A DNA stretch of 47,159 nt, from contig DASCQC010000009.1 of the NCBI GenBank assembly GCA_036012865.1, forward strand, positions 1 to 47,159, read 5' to 3'. Both the position numbers and the translations under genes were made by a program. Positions within the stretch are counted from its first letter, which is position 1. Every line of letters starts with the position of its first letter. The DNA comes from DASCQC01 sp036012865 (GTDB taxonomy: Bacteria; Pseudomonadota; Gammaproteobacteria; Comchoanobacterales; Comchoanobacteraceae). Below are positions 22,035 to 31,650 of this stretch, piece by piece. The notes beneath the pieces are model-generated. The model did no database searches. It saw nothing but the letters and a program-made list of their open reading frames with translations, and was not told where the DNA came from.

Positions 22035-24281
22035 ATGCCGTTGGTGCCGAAATCAAATCAAAATTCTCGTAGGTATAAAGGAAACAATGTAACGAGCCTA
22101 TTAGCCATGATGTCGAGTGGTTTACTTTATTTTCCGCATTATTTTCATTTTTTTCCACTGTTATTCCTCATAAGTTGCGTTAAAGTTTATGATTTTATTC
22201 AACAAGAAGAGGTTCGACAACTGCCCCAGTTATTTACAGTTTCATCGTTGATTTGTCTTTGGGTTTTTGCTGTGATGTCTCCGTTATGGGATTTGGCTTT
22301 AGGGGGGGGGTTATCTTTTGTCTTATCCTTGCTCGGCAATGAGCTGCTTATAAAGGATACGTATCGTAGGGTAGAAAGCCACGTGCGGCCTATTTATGTT
22401 GAGTTTAAGCAATTTGTTGAGGATGTAAGAAATTTTCACCATAACCCAAAAGCTCTTTTGTACCAGATAATTGGGCTATCATTATTCCAGTTTCAAATAA
22501 TAATGAGGTTGTTTTTGTATTATGTTGAGAGGTATCGTAATTTTTCTAAGTTAGTTTTGAACTTTAAAATTGGGGATCTCAAGGCCTATTACCAGTTAAG
22601 AGTGGAGGCTGTTTTTATTTTAGGTTTGTGGGCTTTGATACGTTTTTTAGAATACACATACATTGTCTTACGGTCCTTTATTCAGATAGAGTGGGCTCAG
22701 GATTATAAAGAATATATTATCCAAAATCTTTTTAATAAGAAGACACATGCCTATGTTAATATGCATAAAATATATGTCAACGGAGAGTGGAAAGCAAAAC
22801 AAATTGGGGGAGTTATTACTAGAAATATCAACCAGCTTGTTCACTATGCACTTATGTTTGTTGATGTGTTTATCGATAGTGTTTTTGGTGTTTTATTGTG
22901 TGTTAAGCTGTCTGAAATTTCTATGGCAGCTTGTGGCTTGGCATTGTTACTTAGTTCGATCGAAAGTTTACATCTTATTATTAATTATTTTGGGCGTCTT
23001 GACCAAGTACAAACAAATATGAAGATCACAGAAAACAGTTTGCCCAATGAAATTAATGATGCTTTAGAGTCCTCTTTTTATGTTTATACTAATGAGAGCA
23101 GTTTATTAGAAAAGGTAAAAGGCAGCATGATACGCCAGCTTCGAAATTTGAAGTTTCTTTACTTAAAGCGTATTGTTTTATGGTTTTTGAGAAGCATGAC
23201 TGAACTTGTGGAGGTGTATAATCTACAAATCTTGATATTATTGCCTTGGGTTTTGCAAGGTCGTCTTAGGATTGCTGACTTATTAGTAATAGCAACCATA
23301 ACGGATCGAATCAAAATACGTTTTCAAAGCTTTATTGAGGGAGTCACTGAGGGCTATGCGTTTTTGGCTGCCCATAGACCCGTATCAATCATTTTGAATC
23401 AGTGTGGAAATGACATTAATGCTTTGAGTTCAGATTTTGATCTAATTTCAGATGAAGATCAAGTTTTGATTGTTGATAAAAATGGACTGGAGGTTTTTAA
23501 GAGAAATTATTCTGTTGATAATAAAGATGAGTTGTTAATTCGATTTGATAATGATTTTTCATTGCCTACTAATTCATATGTGTTATTTAAAGGAAAGAAT
23601 GGTAGCGGAAAATCAACGGTTTTAAAGCTGCTTAGCGGAGCACTTATCTCGAAAGATCGCATGGGTAAAATCTATAATAAACCGGGGTTGTTTTATCAAG
23701 GAAACTATAAAGTATCCAAGCATATATTGGCTGTTTCTCAGCAGGGGAATGGAGAGAGATTGAGTCTTCCTGATGTAGAGAGAATGAATGAAAGGCTTGA
23801 TGTTTTAATTTCTAAAGAGGTGAGTGATTGGAGCAAAACTGATAAGTATAAGGATATTTATGAATGGGCAACAAAGGGTTTAGATGAAGGCGGTTTGGGT
23901 TTATGTGATATGGAGAAGAGGGTTGAATCAAAGTTATCAGGTGGAGAGTTTGCAAAATGTGAGATGATTAAGATCCTGTGTAAACTAAAGGATCTATCGG
24001 GAGAACCCGGGTCTATAGCAATTCTATTAGACGAGATTTCCAGCCCTGCTTATTCTGCATTAATTCATAACTTTAGAGCGTTTCTGAAAAGATTAATTGC
24101 AAGAGATTTTAAGAACAGAGTTGCTGTCGTTGAGGTTTCGCATGAGGAGGCAAAAGAAGGTGGGGGTGTTTTTACGCATTATTTAACGATCAATCAAGAG
24201 AATAGAATTGTCTTAACCCAAGCTAAGAATGATTTAGGTTGTAAAATCAAGATGGGTGATCATAAATCTGGAAGGAGTTAA
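22035..24281 (+). CDS. Fused ABC transporter (permease + ATPase), SbmA/ABCD-like, copy 2
   Basis: A 748-aa paralogue of the preceding transporter, similar over its whole length (e.g. SSLICLWVFAVMSPLWDLAL, VRPIYVE, WAQDYKEYI). ATPase motifs: Walker A FKGKNGSGKST, signature SKLSGGEFAKCEM, Walker B AILLDEISSP, switch His in VVEVSH. ATG 22035 is chosen over 22017 because AAGGAT lies 6 bases upstream and because exactly 16 residues then precede the aligned NNVTSL/INITSL, as in copy 1. The two may form a heterodimer, since half-transporters of this group dimerise; that is inference. Confidence 0.85.
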   Translation: MPLVPKSNQNSRRYKGNNVTSLLAMMSSGLLYFPHYFHFFPLLFLISCVKVYDFIQQEEVRQLPQLFTVSSLICLWVFAVMSPLWDLALGGGLSFVLSLLGNELLIKDTYRRVESHVRPIYVEFKQFVEDVRNFHHNPKALLYQIIGLSLFQFQIIMRLFLYYVERYRNFSKLVLNFKIGDLKAYYQLRVEAVFILGLWALIRFLEYTYIVLRSFIQIEWAQDYKEYIIQNLFNKKTHAYVNMHKIYVNGEWKAKQIGGVITRNINQLVHYALMFVDVFIDSVFGVLLCVKLSEISMAACGLALLLSSIESLHLIINYFGRLDQVQTNMKITENSLPNEINDALESSFYVYTNESSLLEKVKGSMIRQLRNLKFLYLKRIVLWFLRSMTELVEVYNLQILILLPWVLQGRLRIADLLVIATITDRIKIRFQSFIEGVTEGYAFLAAHRPVSIILNQCGNDINALSSDFDLISDEDQVLIVDKNGLEVFKRNYSVDNKDELLIRFDNDFSLPTNSYVLFKGKNGSGKSTVLKLLSGALISKDRMGKIYNKPGLFYQGNYKVSKHILAVSQQGNGERLSLPDVERMNERLDVLISKEVSDWSKTDKYKDIYEWATKGLDEGGLGLCDMEKRVESKLSGGEFAKCEMIKILCKLKDLSGEPGSIAILLDEISSPAYSALIHNFRAFLKRLIARDFKNRVAVVEVSHEEAKEGGGVFTHYLTINQENRIVLTQAKNDLGCKIKMGDHKSGRS

Positions 24282-24298
24282 TGATTAGCTCCTTCCAG
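24268..24298. terminator. Hairpin between convergent ABC transporter and pnp
   Basis: CTGGAAGGAG (24268-24277) and CTCCTTCCAG (24289-24298) form a 10-bp stem, which extends inward with a wobble to about 14 bp around a TGA loop. It spans the stop codon of the ABC gene. The flanks are AT-rich but without a long T-run, so it may act in both directions at modest strength. Confidence 0.55.
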
Positions 24299-24318
24299 CT
24301 TAAGATTTTAGTGAATAA

Positions 24319-26403
24319 TTAATCAATAAAGCTAGCATCTTTCATGCTAAGTTTGACTCTATTTTGTCGGTCTATTTCAACAACTTTGACTTTGATGATT
24401 TGACCTTCTTTGATCCATTCATGAATGTTATTGATGCGTTCATTGGCAATTTGAGAAATATGTAGGAACCCATCTTTACCTGGAATCAAATTAACAAAAG
24501 CGCCGAATTCTAGAATCTTGACGATTTCACCATCATAAACTTGGCCCACTTCAACTTCTGCAATGAGAGTTTCAATATGTTTTTGAGCCTCTTCTGCATC
24601 TTTAGCGTTGACTGAGCTGATTTTAATTAACCCATCATCAGAGATATCGATAGTGACACTAAACTTTTCGGTGATTTCACGAATGGTGGCACCGCCACGT
24701 CCGATAACTTCACGGATTTTATCAGGCTTAATATTAAATTGGATATACCTGGGTGCAGATTCAGCTAAGTCACTTCTGGGTTCAGCGATGGCTTCATGCA
24801 TTTTTTCAAGGATATGTAAGCGGCCATCTTTAGCTTGGATTAAAGCTTTATCCATGATTTCACGGGTAATGCCTTTGATTTTGATATCCATTTGAAGTGC
24901 TGTGATGCCTTCTTTGGTTCCAGCAACTTTAAAGTCCATGTCACCTAGGTGGTCTTCATCACCTAAAATATCGGTTAGGATTTGGAATTTTTCACCGTCT
25001 TTGACAAGGCCCATAGCAACACCAGCAACAGGCGCTTTGATCGGAACCCCTGCATCCATGAAGGCAAGCGAGGCACCACACACTGTGGCCATAGAGCTAG
25101 ACCCGTTGGATTCGGTGATTTCTGAAACAACCCTGAGAACATAAGGAAAGTCTTCTGCTGAAGGGAGTGTGTTAGCAATAGCTCGTTTGGCTAGTCGACC
25201 ATGACCTACTTCACGTCTTTTGGGTGCACCTAAGAAACCAACTTCGCCGACGCAGAATGGAGGGAAGTTGTAATGCAACATGAAGGGTTCTTTAGTTTCA
25301 AGACCCGCCGGAGTATCTAAAATCTGTGCATCTCTATCAGAAGCTAATGTGACAGTTACCAGAGCTTGAGTCTCACCACGAGTAAACACGGTATGACCAT
25401 GAACAGAGGAGTCTTTTAAGAGGTCAAAGTCGATAGTGATGGGTCGAACTGTTGTGGTATCTCTTCCATCGATGCGAGGTTGACCCTCTAAAATTTGATG
25501 GCGAACAACAGCTTTTTCTTTAGCGTGAATGGCTTGGTTAACCAGGGCAGGTGCAACATCTTCAAATTCACTGCTAATGGTTTGGTGAAGTTGGCTACGT
25601 GCAATATTTCTTTCGTGTTTCTCGGTTAATTTGAAAGCTTGATCAAAATCACTGTCAAATTTAGTTAGATCCGGAAGGGTCTTTTGCTCTGGTGCAGTCC
25701 ATTCATACGTTGGTTTCTTGGCTTTACTGCAAAGAGACTGGATGGCAGTAATGGCTGGTTGCATGTTTTCGTGGCCGAAGTAGACAGCATCAAGCATTTG
25801 TTTTTCGCTTAAGAGTCTAGCTTCAGATTCAACCATGATGACCGCATCTTGGGTTCCAGAGACAATAAGGTCAAGTTGATTATTTTCTTCTAGATTAAGT
25901 TGGGATGGGTTAATGCTAAACGCATCGTCTTCGATTCCAATTCGGATTCCACTCACCGTGCTATCCATGGGAGCACCTGATAATTGAACCGAGGCAGAGG
26001 CTGCGATTAGAGCAGGCATGTCTGGGTTTTGATCAGGGTCAATAGATAAGGTTATGATCATGATTTGCATTTCGTCTTTGTATTCTTTAGGAAACAAAGG
26101 GCGAATGGATCGATCGATGAGTCTTGAGATAAGAACTTCACGTTCTGAAGGTTTGGTTTCTCTTTTGAAAAAACCGCCAGGCATTTTTCCAGCTGCATAA
26201 TATTTTTCAAGATAATTAACTGTTAGCGGAAAAAAGTCTTGATCGGGGTTTCTGTTGTGTCTGATCGTTGTTGTTGCTAGTAACACGGTTTTACCTACAC
26301 GAATGACGACAGCACCATTGGCGTGACGAGCAATACGACCAGTTTCAATTGAATAATTTTGTTCACCAATAGAGAATGTCTCTTGGTGGAATGGGATTGA
26401 CAT
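24319..26403 (-). CDS. pnp: Polyribonucleotide nucleotidyltransferase (PNPase)
   Basis: A 694-aa phosphorolytic 3'-5' exoribonuclease, part of the RNA degradosome. Two RNase PH domains (about 10-140 and 310-520, the second with FPPFCVGEVGFLGAPKRREV) flank an all-helical linker. A KH domain follows (KPDKIREVIGRGGATIREIT), then an S1 domain (GQVYDGEIVKILEFGAFVN). The length matches the family. It ends the metY-rimP-nusA-infB-rbfA-truB-rpsO-pnp run; rpsO ends 9 bp upstream of its start. Confidence 0.97.
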   Translation of the reverse strand: MSIPFHQETFSIGEQNYSIETGRIARHANGAVVIRVGKTVLLATTTIRHNRNPDQDFFPLTVNYLEKYYAAGKMPGGFFKRETKPSEREVLISRLIDRSIRPLFPKEYKDEMQIMIITLSIDPDQNPDMPALIAASASVQLSGAPMDSTVSGIRIGIEDDAFSINPSQLNLEENNQLDLIVSGTQDAVIMVESEARLLSEKQMLDAVYFGHENMQPAITAIQSLCSKAKKPTYEWTAPEQKTLPDLTKFDSDFDQAFKLTEKHERNIARSQLHQTISSEFEDVAPALVNQAIHAKEKAVVRHQILEGQPRIDGRDTTTVRPITIDFDLLKDSSVHGHTVFTRGETQALVTVTLASDRDAQILDTPAGLETKEPFMLHYNFPPFCVGEVGFLGAPKRREVGHGRLAKRAIANTLPSAEDFPYVLRVVSEITESNGSSSMATVCGASLAFMDAGVPIKAPVAGVAMGLVKDGEKFQILTDILGDEDHLGDMDFKVAGTKEGITALQMDIKIKGITREIMDKALIQAKDGRLHILEKMHEAIAEPRSDLAESAPRYIQFNIKPDKIREVIGRGGATIREITEKFSVTIDISDDGLIKISSVNAKDAEEAQKHIETLIAEVEVGQVYDGEIVKILEFGAFVNLIPGKDGFLHISQIANERINNIHEWIKEGQIIKVKVVEIDRQNRVKLSMKDASFID

Positions 26404-26412
26404 ATTTGATTC

Positions 26413-26682
26413 CTATTTTCTTAAGCCCAATTGCTTAATTAATTTTTGGTAAGACTCCACAGAAGTGCTCTTCATATAATTGAGTAGGGCCCTTCTTTTA
26501 TTAACTAAGTTAACCAGTCCTTTTCGTGAGTGGTTATCTTTTCTAAATATTTTACAGTGTTCGGTTATCTGTTCAATTCGCTTGGTAAATAAAGCTATTT
26601 GAACTTCAGATGAACCGGTGTCGCTAGTTTTACGTTGGAAGTCTTTCACTATAGCTGACTTCTCATGTGCGCTTAATGTCAC
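26413..26682 (-). CDS. rpsO: 30S ribosomal protein S15
   Basis: S15 binds the three-way junction of 16S helices 20-22 and nucleates the platform where S6:S18 joins. Family signature: TGSSEVQIALFTKRIEQI, DNHSRKGLVNLVNKRRALL, and the C-terminal LIKQLGLRK. GTG 26682 was chosen as start: it gives 89 aa, the standard length, aligns to the usual N-terminus (TLSAHEKSAIV), and has GGAGAAA at the right distance. The longer frame starting at 26742 adds a non-family peptide. Confidence 0.95.
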   Translation of the reverse strand: MTLSAHEKSAIVKDFQRKTSDTGSSEVQIALFTKRIEQITEHCKIFRKDNHSRKGLVNLVNKRRALLNYMKSTSVESYQKLIKQLGLRK

Positions 26683-26758
26683 GTATTTCTCCACATACTT
26701 TTTACAATTCGGTATTCTAACGCTGATTAATGATAAGTACAAGAAATATTTTAATAAA

Positions 26759-27658
26759 TTAGATGATTTCTTCTTCTAATTGCTGCATTGATAGGCGTTT
26801 AGTGATAGACCACCTCGAATTAGTATAATGGGCTACACCAACAAGGGACTTGTGATAGTAAAGTAATAAAGGGTTAGGGGAGGTTTGAACAAAGTCTAAT
26901 GCTTGCCCGTAGAATAGTTTTTTAGCTTCTTGGTTGCTGAGGTTAAATTGAGATGAGTTGGGAAATAGTTTTTCTAAGGGTTCTAATGATGAGCCAAGGG
27001 ATTCTGGTTTCATGGCAAGTAGTTGCTCAAGATTGTAGGCATCTTCAAGGTTAAAATGAGCTAATTTTGTTCGTTTAAGTGATTGAATGCAGGCTCCCAC
27101 TTCAAGGGTTTCGCCAATGTCATGGACCAAGGAGCGAATATACGTTCCTTTAGAACAAGAAACGTTCATTTCAAGCAGGTCAGACGACGGTTGGTTGATC
27201 GTTAATTCATGAATGTTGATTTCTCGGGGTTTAGGTGAAATAGGAGTTCCTTTACGAGCATAGTGGTAGAGGGGTTTTCCTTGGTGTTTTAGAGCGCTGA
27301 AGGTGGGTGGCGTTTGTGATTGTTTACCGGAGTAGGTTTGAATCAAAGCATTAAGTTCCTTCGTATGATACGTGGGAATGTTCGAATGGGTTGCAATCAC
27401 CTGGCCATCTATGTCATAGGTGTCAGTTTTTACGCCGAGTTTGGCGACGGTGTGGTAAGATTTATCAGCATTGAGTAACGTGTCTAAAAGCTTGGTTCCT
27501 TCCCCAACACCCATCACGAGAAGGCCTGTTGCTAAGGGGTCGAGTGTTCCGCTATGGCCTATTTTTTTTAGGTTAAAGTGCTTTTTAATTTGAATGACTA
27601 CTTGTGAGCTTGAAACTGAGGTTGGCTTATTAACAAGTAAGATGCCATCAATGTTCAT
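26759..27658 (-). CDS. truB: tRNA pseudouridine-55 synthase TruB
   Basis: TruB makes the pseudouridine in the T-loop of tRNAs. The catalytic aspartate lies in HSGTLDPLATGLL, preceded by DGILLVNKPTSVSS; the motif SCSKGTYIRSLVHDIGE is also present. At 299 aa it has a short C-terminal PUA-like domain. Its start overlaps the rbfA stop by 4 nt. Confidence 0.97.
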   Translation of the reverse strand: MNIDGILLVNKPTSVSSSQVVIQIKKHFNLKKIGHSGTLDPLATGLLVMGVGEGTKLLDTLLNADKSYHTVAKLGVKTDTYDIDGQVIATHSNIPTYHTKELNALIQTYSGKQSQTPPTFSALKHQGKPLYHYARKGTPISPKPREINIHELTINQPSSDLLEMNVSCSKGTYIRSLVHDIGETLEVGACIQSLKRTKLAHFNLEDAYNLEQLLAMKPESLGSSLEPLEKLFPNSSQFNLSNQEAKKLFYGQALDFVQTSPNPLLLYYHKSLVGVAHYTNSRWSITKRLSMQQLEEEII

Positions 27659-27969
27659 TGTGGAATGTGATTTTTTATGATAAATGAAGCAGTATCATAA
27701 GTAAAAGATACCTTAGGGATGCTTTTTGAAGTAATGTTTTTAGCGATGTGAGCTTGAATAGATTTAAGGTGAGGTTGTAATAATTGGATGATATTATTGC
27801 CGTGCTCAAGAGACGTGACTAAAATTTTAGCCTGTCGTAAGTCACGGCTGAGCTGAATTTTCTCGATGGTGAATTGATGAGTTGAGATATTCGGTGGTTT
27901 ATAGCAGGAGAACCACTCGTGAATCAAATGTGAAAGTAATTTTTCAAAGCGTTTTAATCGATGGTTCAT
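27655..27969 (-). CDS. rbfA: Ribosome-binding factor A
   Basis: A 104-aa KH-like protein that helps late 30S maturation near the 5' end of 16S rRNA. The family pattern is present: an N-terminal helix with Arg/Leu repeats (RLKRFEKLLSHLIHEW), LSRDLRQAKILVTSL, and PKVSFTYDTA near the end. It is slightly short against E. coli (133 aa), lacking the C-terminal tail. It overlaps infB and truB by 4 nt each. Confidence 0.9.
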   Translation of the reverse strand: MNHRLKRFEKLLSHLIHEWFSCYKPPNISTHQFTIEKIQLSRDLRQAKILVTSLEHGNNIIQLLQPHLKSIQAHIAKNITSKSIPKVSFTYDTASFIIKNHIPQ

Positions 27970-30176
27970 GTTTCTAGCGTGGGCATTACTTTTTCGGTGA
28001 TAAAGGCTTCGATTTGATCATTAGCCTTGATGTCTTTGTAGTTTTTTACTCCAATACCACACTCCATGCCATTTCTGACTTCAGCGGTATCATTTTTAAA
28101 TCGGCGAAGGGACTGGATTTCTCCTTCGAAAATAACAACGTTATCTCTGAGAACTCTGATCTTGGTGTTTCGTTTAAGTATTCCCTCAGTGACCATGCAT
28201 CCTGCAATGGCTCCAAATTTAGATGAGTTGAAAACCTCACGAACTTGGGCGTACCCTATGATTTTTTCATTAAAGGTTGGTTTCATGAGTCCGAGAACGC
28301 CAGACTTAACTTGATTGATTAGGTCATAGATAATACTAAAGTAATAAAGATCTGTGCCATTGGTTTCGATAATTTGACGCGCTTTTTTATCAGCCCTGAC
28401 GTTAAAGCCAAAGATGAATGCTTTGGAGGCATTGGCCAGTTGGGCGTCGGATTCGTTAATTCCACCCACCCCTTTACCGACTATTTCAATGGAGACTTCA
28501 TCGTTGGATAGTTTAGTTAAGCTATCGCACAATGCGCCTAATGAACCATTGGTATCGGTTTTAAGAATGATGTTAAGTGTTTCTTTTTTATCCTTGGCTT
28601 CAGAAAACAAATCTTCTAAGCTGGAGCGCTTCCGTTTAGATAGGGTGATTTCACGGTGTTTTATTCGGCGGACGTCTGCGGCTTCTCGAGCTTTTTTATC
28701 AGACGACATACAGATGAAGGTGTCTCCCGCATTGGGCAGTCCTGATAGTCCTAAAATTTCGACAGGCATGGAAGGGCTGGCTGATTTTATGGGTTCGCCA
28801 ACATCATTAAGCATCAGTCGTATTTTTCCAAACTCTTTGCCCGCAAGTAATATGTCGGATTGCTTAAGTGAGCCGGATTGGATTAATAAGGTTGCAACGG
28901 GGCCTCTTCCTTTATCTAGTTTAGATTCGAGAACAATCCCTTTACAGGTACCGGAGTGATTAACGGATAATTCTAGCATTTCAGCTTGAAGTAGTATGCT
29001 ATCTAAAAGTTCAGGGATTCCTTTGCCTGTTTTGGCAGAAAAGGGTGCAAAAATAGTATCGCCACCCCAGTCTTCAGGGACCACGTTTTGAGCGACTAAA
29101 TCATTGCGAACTTTTTCTAAATCTGCATCAGGTTTGTCAATTTTACTAATGGCCACAATCATCGGAACCTTGGCTGCTCGGGCATGATGGATAGCTTCTA
29201 TGGTTTGAGGTTTGACGCTATCATCTGCAGCAACAATAAGGATAACAATGTCTGTAATCTGTGAGCCTCTTGCTCTCATGGCTGTAAAGGCTTCATGCCC
29301 AGGGGTATCGAGAAACGTTATGGCCCCTTGTTTGAGCATTACTTGGTAGGCTCCAATATGTTGAGTGATCCCCCCATGTTCCTGACTGGCAACACGGGAT
29401 TTTCGCAAGTAATCTAAGAGGGTTGTTTTACCATGATCAACATGCCCCATGATAGTGACGATTGGAGATTTAGTTTGAATGTCTTCACTGCTATCTTCTT
29501 CTTCGATAAGGTCTTCTTCGGATAATTTTAGATCATGTCCGAATTCGCTAGCGAGGATGGAAGCAGTTTCAAAATCAATGATTTGATTGATGCTGGCTAA
29601 TACATCGAGCTCCATCAATGTTTTAACAAGTTGGGTGCTATCAATTTTGAGTGCTTTGGCAAGGTCAATAACCTTAATCGCCTCAGGAATAACCAGGGTG
29701 GTTTTTTTGGCAGGTTTAGCTTTTTTGGCGGGTTTCTTTTCAGTTTTGTTTTCAGAAATATCTTCCTGAGGGGCCGTTTCAGCGATGGGTTCATTTTGCG
29801 GGGAGGACGTTTCTACTTCTGGAGATTTTTTATTATCATCTTCTATAGGGGTTTGTTCGGGATCTTTTTTATCCAGTATAGTTTTTTCAGGTTGTTTTTT
29901 AGCAGGTGAGGCTGGCTTTGTTTTGCCCAGTTTTAGGGTTGATTTCTTATGTTTGATGACTTGAATAGTGACATCTTCTTTGGTTTCATTGGTGGTTTTT
30001 TTCTTTAATTTCATCGTGGAGCTTTTGGGCGCAGTTAGCAGTAATTTGCATTGATCCATCGACAAGGGTTCAGAGGTGTCTTTGATGTCATGACCTGCTT
30101 CCGTTAATTTACGGAGGAGGTCATTAATATCGGTATTAATTAATGCAGAGATTTCTTTTAAACTTAATTTACTCAT
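27966..30176 (-). CDS. infB: Translation initiation factor IF-2
   Basis: The GTPase that brings initiator tRNA to the 30S P-site. N-terminal IF2_N domain (MSKLSLKEISALINTDINDL), a long charged Lys/Glu/Pro linker, a second IF2_N-like domain (VIDLAKALKIDSTQLVKTLM), then the G domain with G1 GHVDHGKTT, G3 DTPGHEAF and G4 SKID, followed by domains II-IV. ATG 30176 gives 736 aa. The longer frame would overlap nusA by about 100 nt and does not start with IF2_N. The real overlap with nusA is 8 nt. Confidence 0.96.
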   Translation of the reverse strand: MSKLSLKEISALINTDINDLLRKLTEAGHDIKDTSEPLSMDQCKLLLTAPKSSTMKLKKKTTNETKEDVTIQVIKHKKSTLKLGKTKPASPAKKQPEKTILDKKDPEQTPIEDDNKKSPEVETSSPQNEPIAETAPQEDISENKTEKKPAKKAKPAKKTTLVIPEAIKVIDLAKALKIDSTQLVKTLMELDVLASINQIIDFETASILASEFGHDLKLSEEDLIEEEDSSEDIQTKSPIVTIMGHVDHGKTTLLDYLRKSRVASQEHGGITQHIGAYQVMLKQGAITFLDTPGHEAFTAMRARGSQITDIVILIVAADDSVKPQTIEAIHHARAAKVPMIVAISKIDKPDADLEKVRNDLVAQNVVPEDWGGDTIFAPFSAKTGKGIPELLDSILLQAEMLELSVNHSGTCKGIVLESKLDKGRGPVATLLIQSGSLKQSDILLAGKEFGKIRLMLNDVGEPIKSASPSMPVEILGLSGLPNAGDTFICMSSDKKAREAADVRRIKHREITLSKRKRSSLEDLFSEAKDKKETLNIILKTDTNGSLGALCDSLTKLSNDEVSIEIVGKGVGGINESDAQLANASKAFIFGFNVRADKKARQIIETNGTDLYYFSIIYDLINQVKSGVLGLMKPTFNEKIIGYAQVREVFNSSKFGAIAGCMVTEGILKRNTKIRVLRDNVVIFEGEIQSLRRFKNDTAEVRNGMECGIGVKNYKDIKANDQIEAFITEKVMPTLET

Positions 30177-31650
30177 GATCTTCGCTGGTCTCGGTGTTTT
30201 TAAAGGCAGAGTCTCTTGCTTCCATGATGATTTTGCCTGCTTGGTCTTTCGGTATGCCAATGTCATTCAGTTCATCGGTTGAAAGGTCTGCAAGTGAAGA
30301 GATAGAATTAATTTTATGGCTTCTTAAATTATGAAGTAAGGCCTCAGAAGCTGATTTTAACTGATTCAAATCGCTATCAGGAAACTCCATCATGTCAGTT
30401 AAAAGGGCTTGTTTTGATCGGTTGATAAGTTCTTCAGCAATTTCATTGTCGAATTCTTCAATTTGGCCGAGTTCCAGAGCACTTAGTTGAGTGATCTCGG
30501 AAAGAGACGAGTAGCCTTCTCTAATAAGGACGTTAGCAATGTCGTCATCAACGTCAAGTTTATGCGTGAATAGGTTGCGTTCGAGGGCTGTATCTTTTTC
30601 TGATTTTTCAACGGCAGCATCTTCAGACATGATGTTAAGCTTCCAATTTGTAAGTTCGGATGCGAGTCTGACATTTTGGCCATTTCTGCCGATTGCTTGA
30701 GAGAGCTGATCGGGATCAAGGGCTAAATCAATGGTGCGGTTTTTTTCATTGATGGTGACGGATTTTACTTCAGCAGGTGCCATCGCATTGATGACAAAGT
30801 GAGCTGGCTGATCATCCCAGAGGATGATGTCAACACGTTCGCCATGAAGTTCATTGGATACGGCTTGAACACGGGATCCTTTGACACCAATACAAGCACC
30901 AATAGGGTCGATGCGAGTATCTTTGGCTTTAACTGCTATTTTGGCTCTGGATCCGGGGTCGCGTGAGCAGGCTTTGATGGTAATAACGCCATCGCTAATT
31001 TCAGGAACTTCATGTTTGAATAATTCAACAAGAAACTCATTGCAAGTTCTAGATAGGGTGACTAAGGGCCCACGACCTTCTGGGACAACTTCTTTCAAGT
31101 AGCCGCGAACACGGTCGCCATTTCGAATGGATTCTTTAGGAAGCATTTCACTTCTGGGTAAGGATGCTTCAATGTTATCAGTTAAATCAATGATAACGCA
31201 GTCTTTGGTCACACGTTTAGCTCGGCCGGATACAATGTCACCAATTCTTTTTGAATAGTACTCAGCTAATTTTGTTCGTTCGGCATCTCTGACGATTCGG
31301 GTGATCACTTGTTTGGCAAGGTGGGCATCAATACGCCCGAAATCGACTGATGGAATGATTTCTTCAATTTCATCGCCGACATTAATATCCTCATCCAGTT
31401 GATGGGCTTTAACGATAGACATTTGTTGGTTTTCATTGAATTCTTCGGTATCATCCTCAACCACTTGCCAGACACGTTTAGTTTGGTATTCACCCGATGT
31501 GCGGTTAATGCTAACACGGATAATAACATCTTCACCGAACTGCTTGGCTGATACCGTTGATAAAGCACCTTCCATCGCTTCGAATATGGCTTCTTTGGGA
31601 ACGTTTTTGGCATTCGCAACATTGTTGATAACGGAAAGAATGTCATTCAT
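30169..31650 (-). CDS. nusA: Transcription termination/antitermination protein NusA
   Basis: NusA binds RNA polymerase and modulates pausing, termination and antitermination. Order: N-terminal domain (MNDILSVINNVANAKNVPKE), S1 (about 135-200), KH1 and KH2 (IGVKGSRVQAVSNEL; IGRNGQNVRLASEL), then two C-terminal acidic helix-hairpin-helix repeats from about residue 365. ATG 31650 has GGAG at 7 bases and gives 493 aa, close to the E. coli length (495). It overlaps rimP by 8 nt. Confidence 0.97.
   Translation of the reverse strand: MNDILSVINNVANAKNVPKEAIFEAMEGALSTVSAKQFGEDVIIRVSINRTSGEYQTKRVWQVVEDDTEEFNENQQMSIVKAHQLDEDINVGDEIEEIIPSVDFGRIDAHLAKQVITRIVRDAERTKLAEYYSKRIGDIVSGRAKRVTKDCVIIDLTDNIEASLPRSEMLPKESIRNGDRVRGYLKEVVPEGRGPLVTLSRTCNEFLVELFKHEVPEISDGVITIKACSRDPGSRAKIAVKAKDTRIDPIGACIGVKGSRVQAVSNELHGERVDIILWDDQPAHFVINAMAPAEVKSVTINEKNRTIDLALDPDQLSQAIGRNGQNVRLASELTNWKLNIMSEDAAVEKSEKDTALERNLFTHKLDVDDDIANVLIREGYSSLSEITQLSALELGQIEEFDNEIAEELINRSKQALLTDMMEFPDSDLNQLKSASEALLHNLRSHKINSISSLADLSTDELNDIGIPKDQAGKIIMEARDSAFKNTETSEDHE

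Noticed and set aside
24608..25144. Plus-strand open frames across pnp
   Set aside because: They are antisense shadows without ribosome-binding sites or recognisable domains.
28014..29909. Several plus-strand open frames across infB
   Set aside because: They are antisense shadows of a conserved gene with biased composition.
30177..30266. N-terminal extension of IF-2
   Set aside because: It lies fully inside nusA in another frame, and the IF2_N domain starts at 30176.
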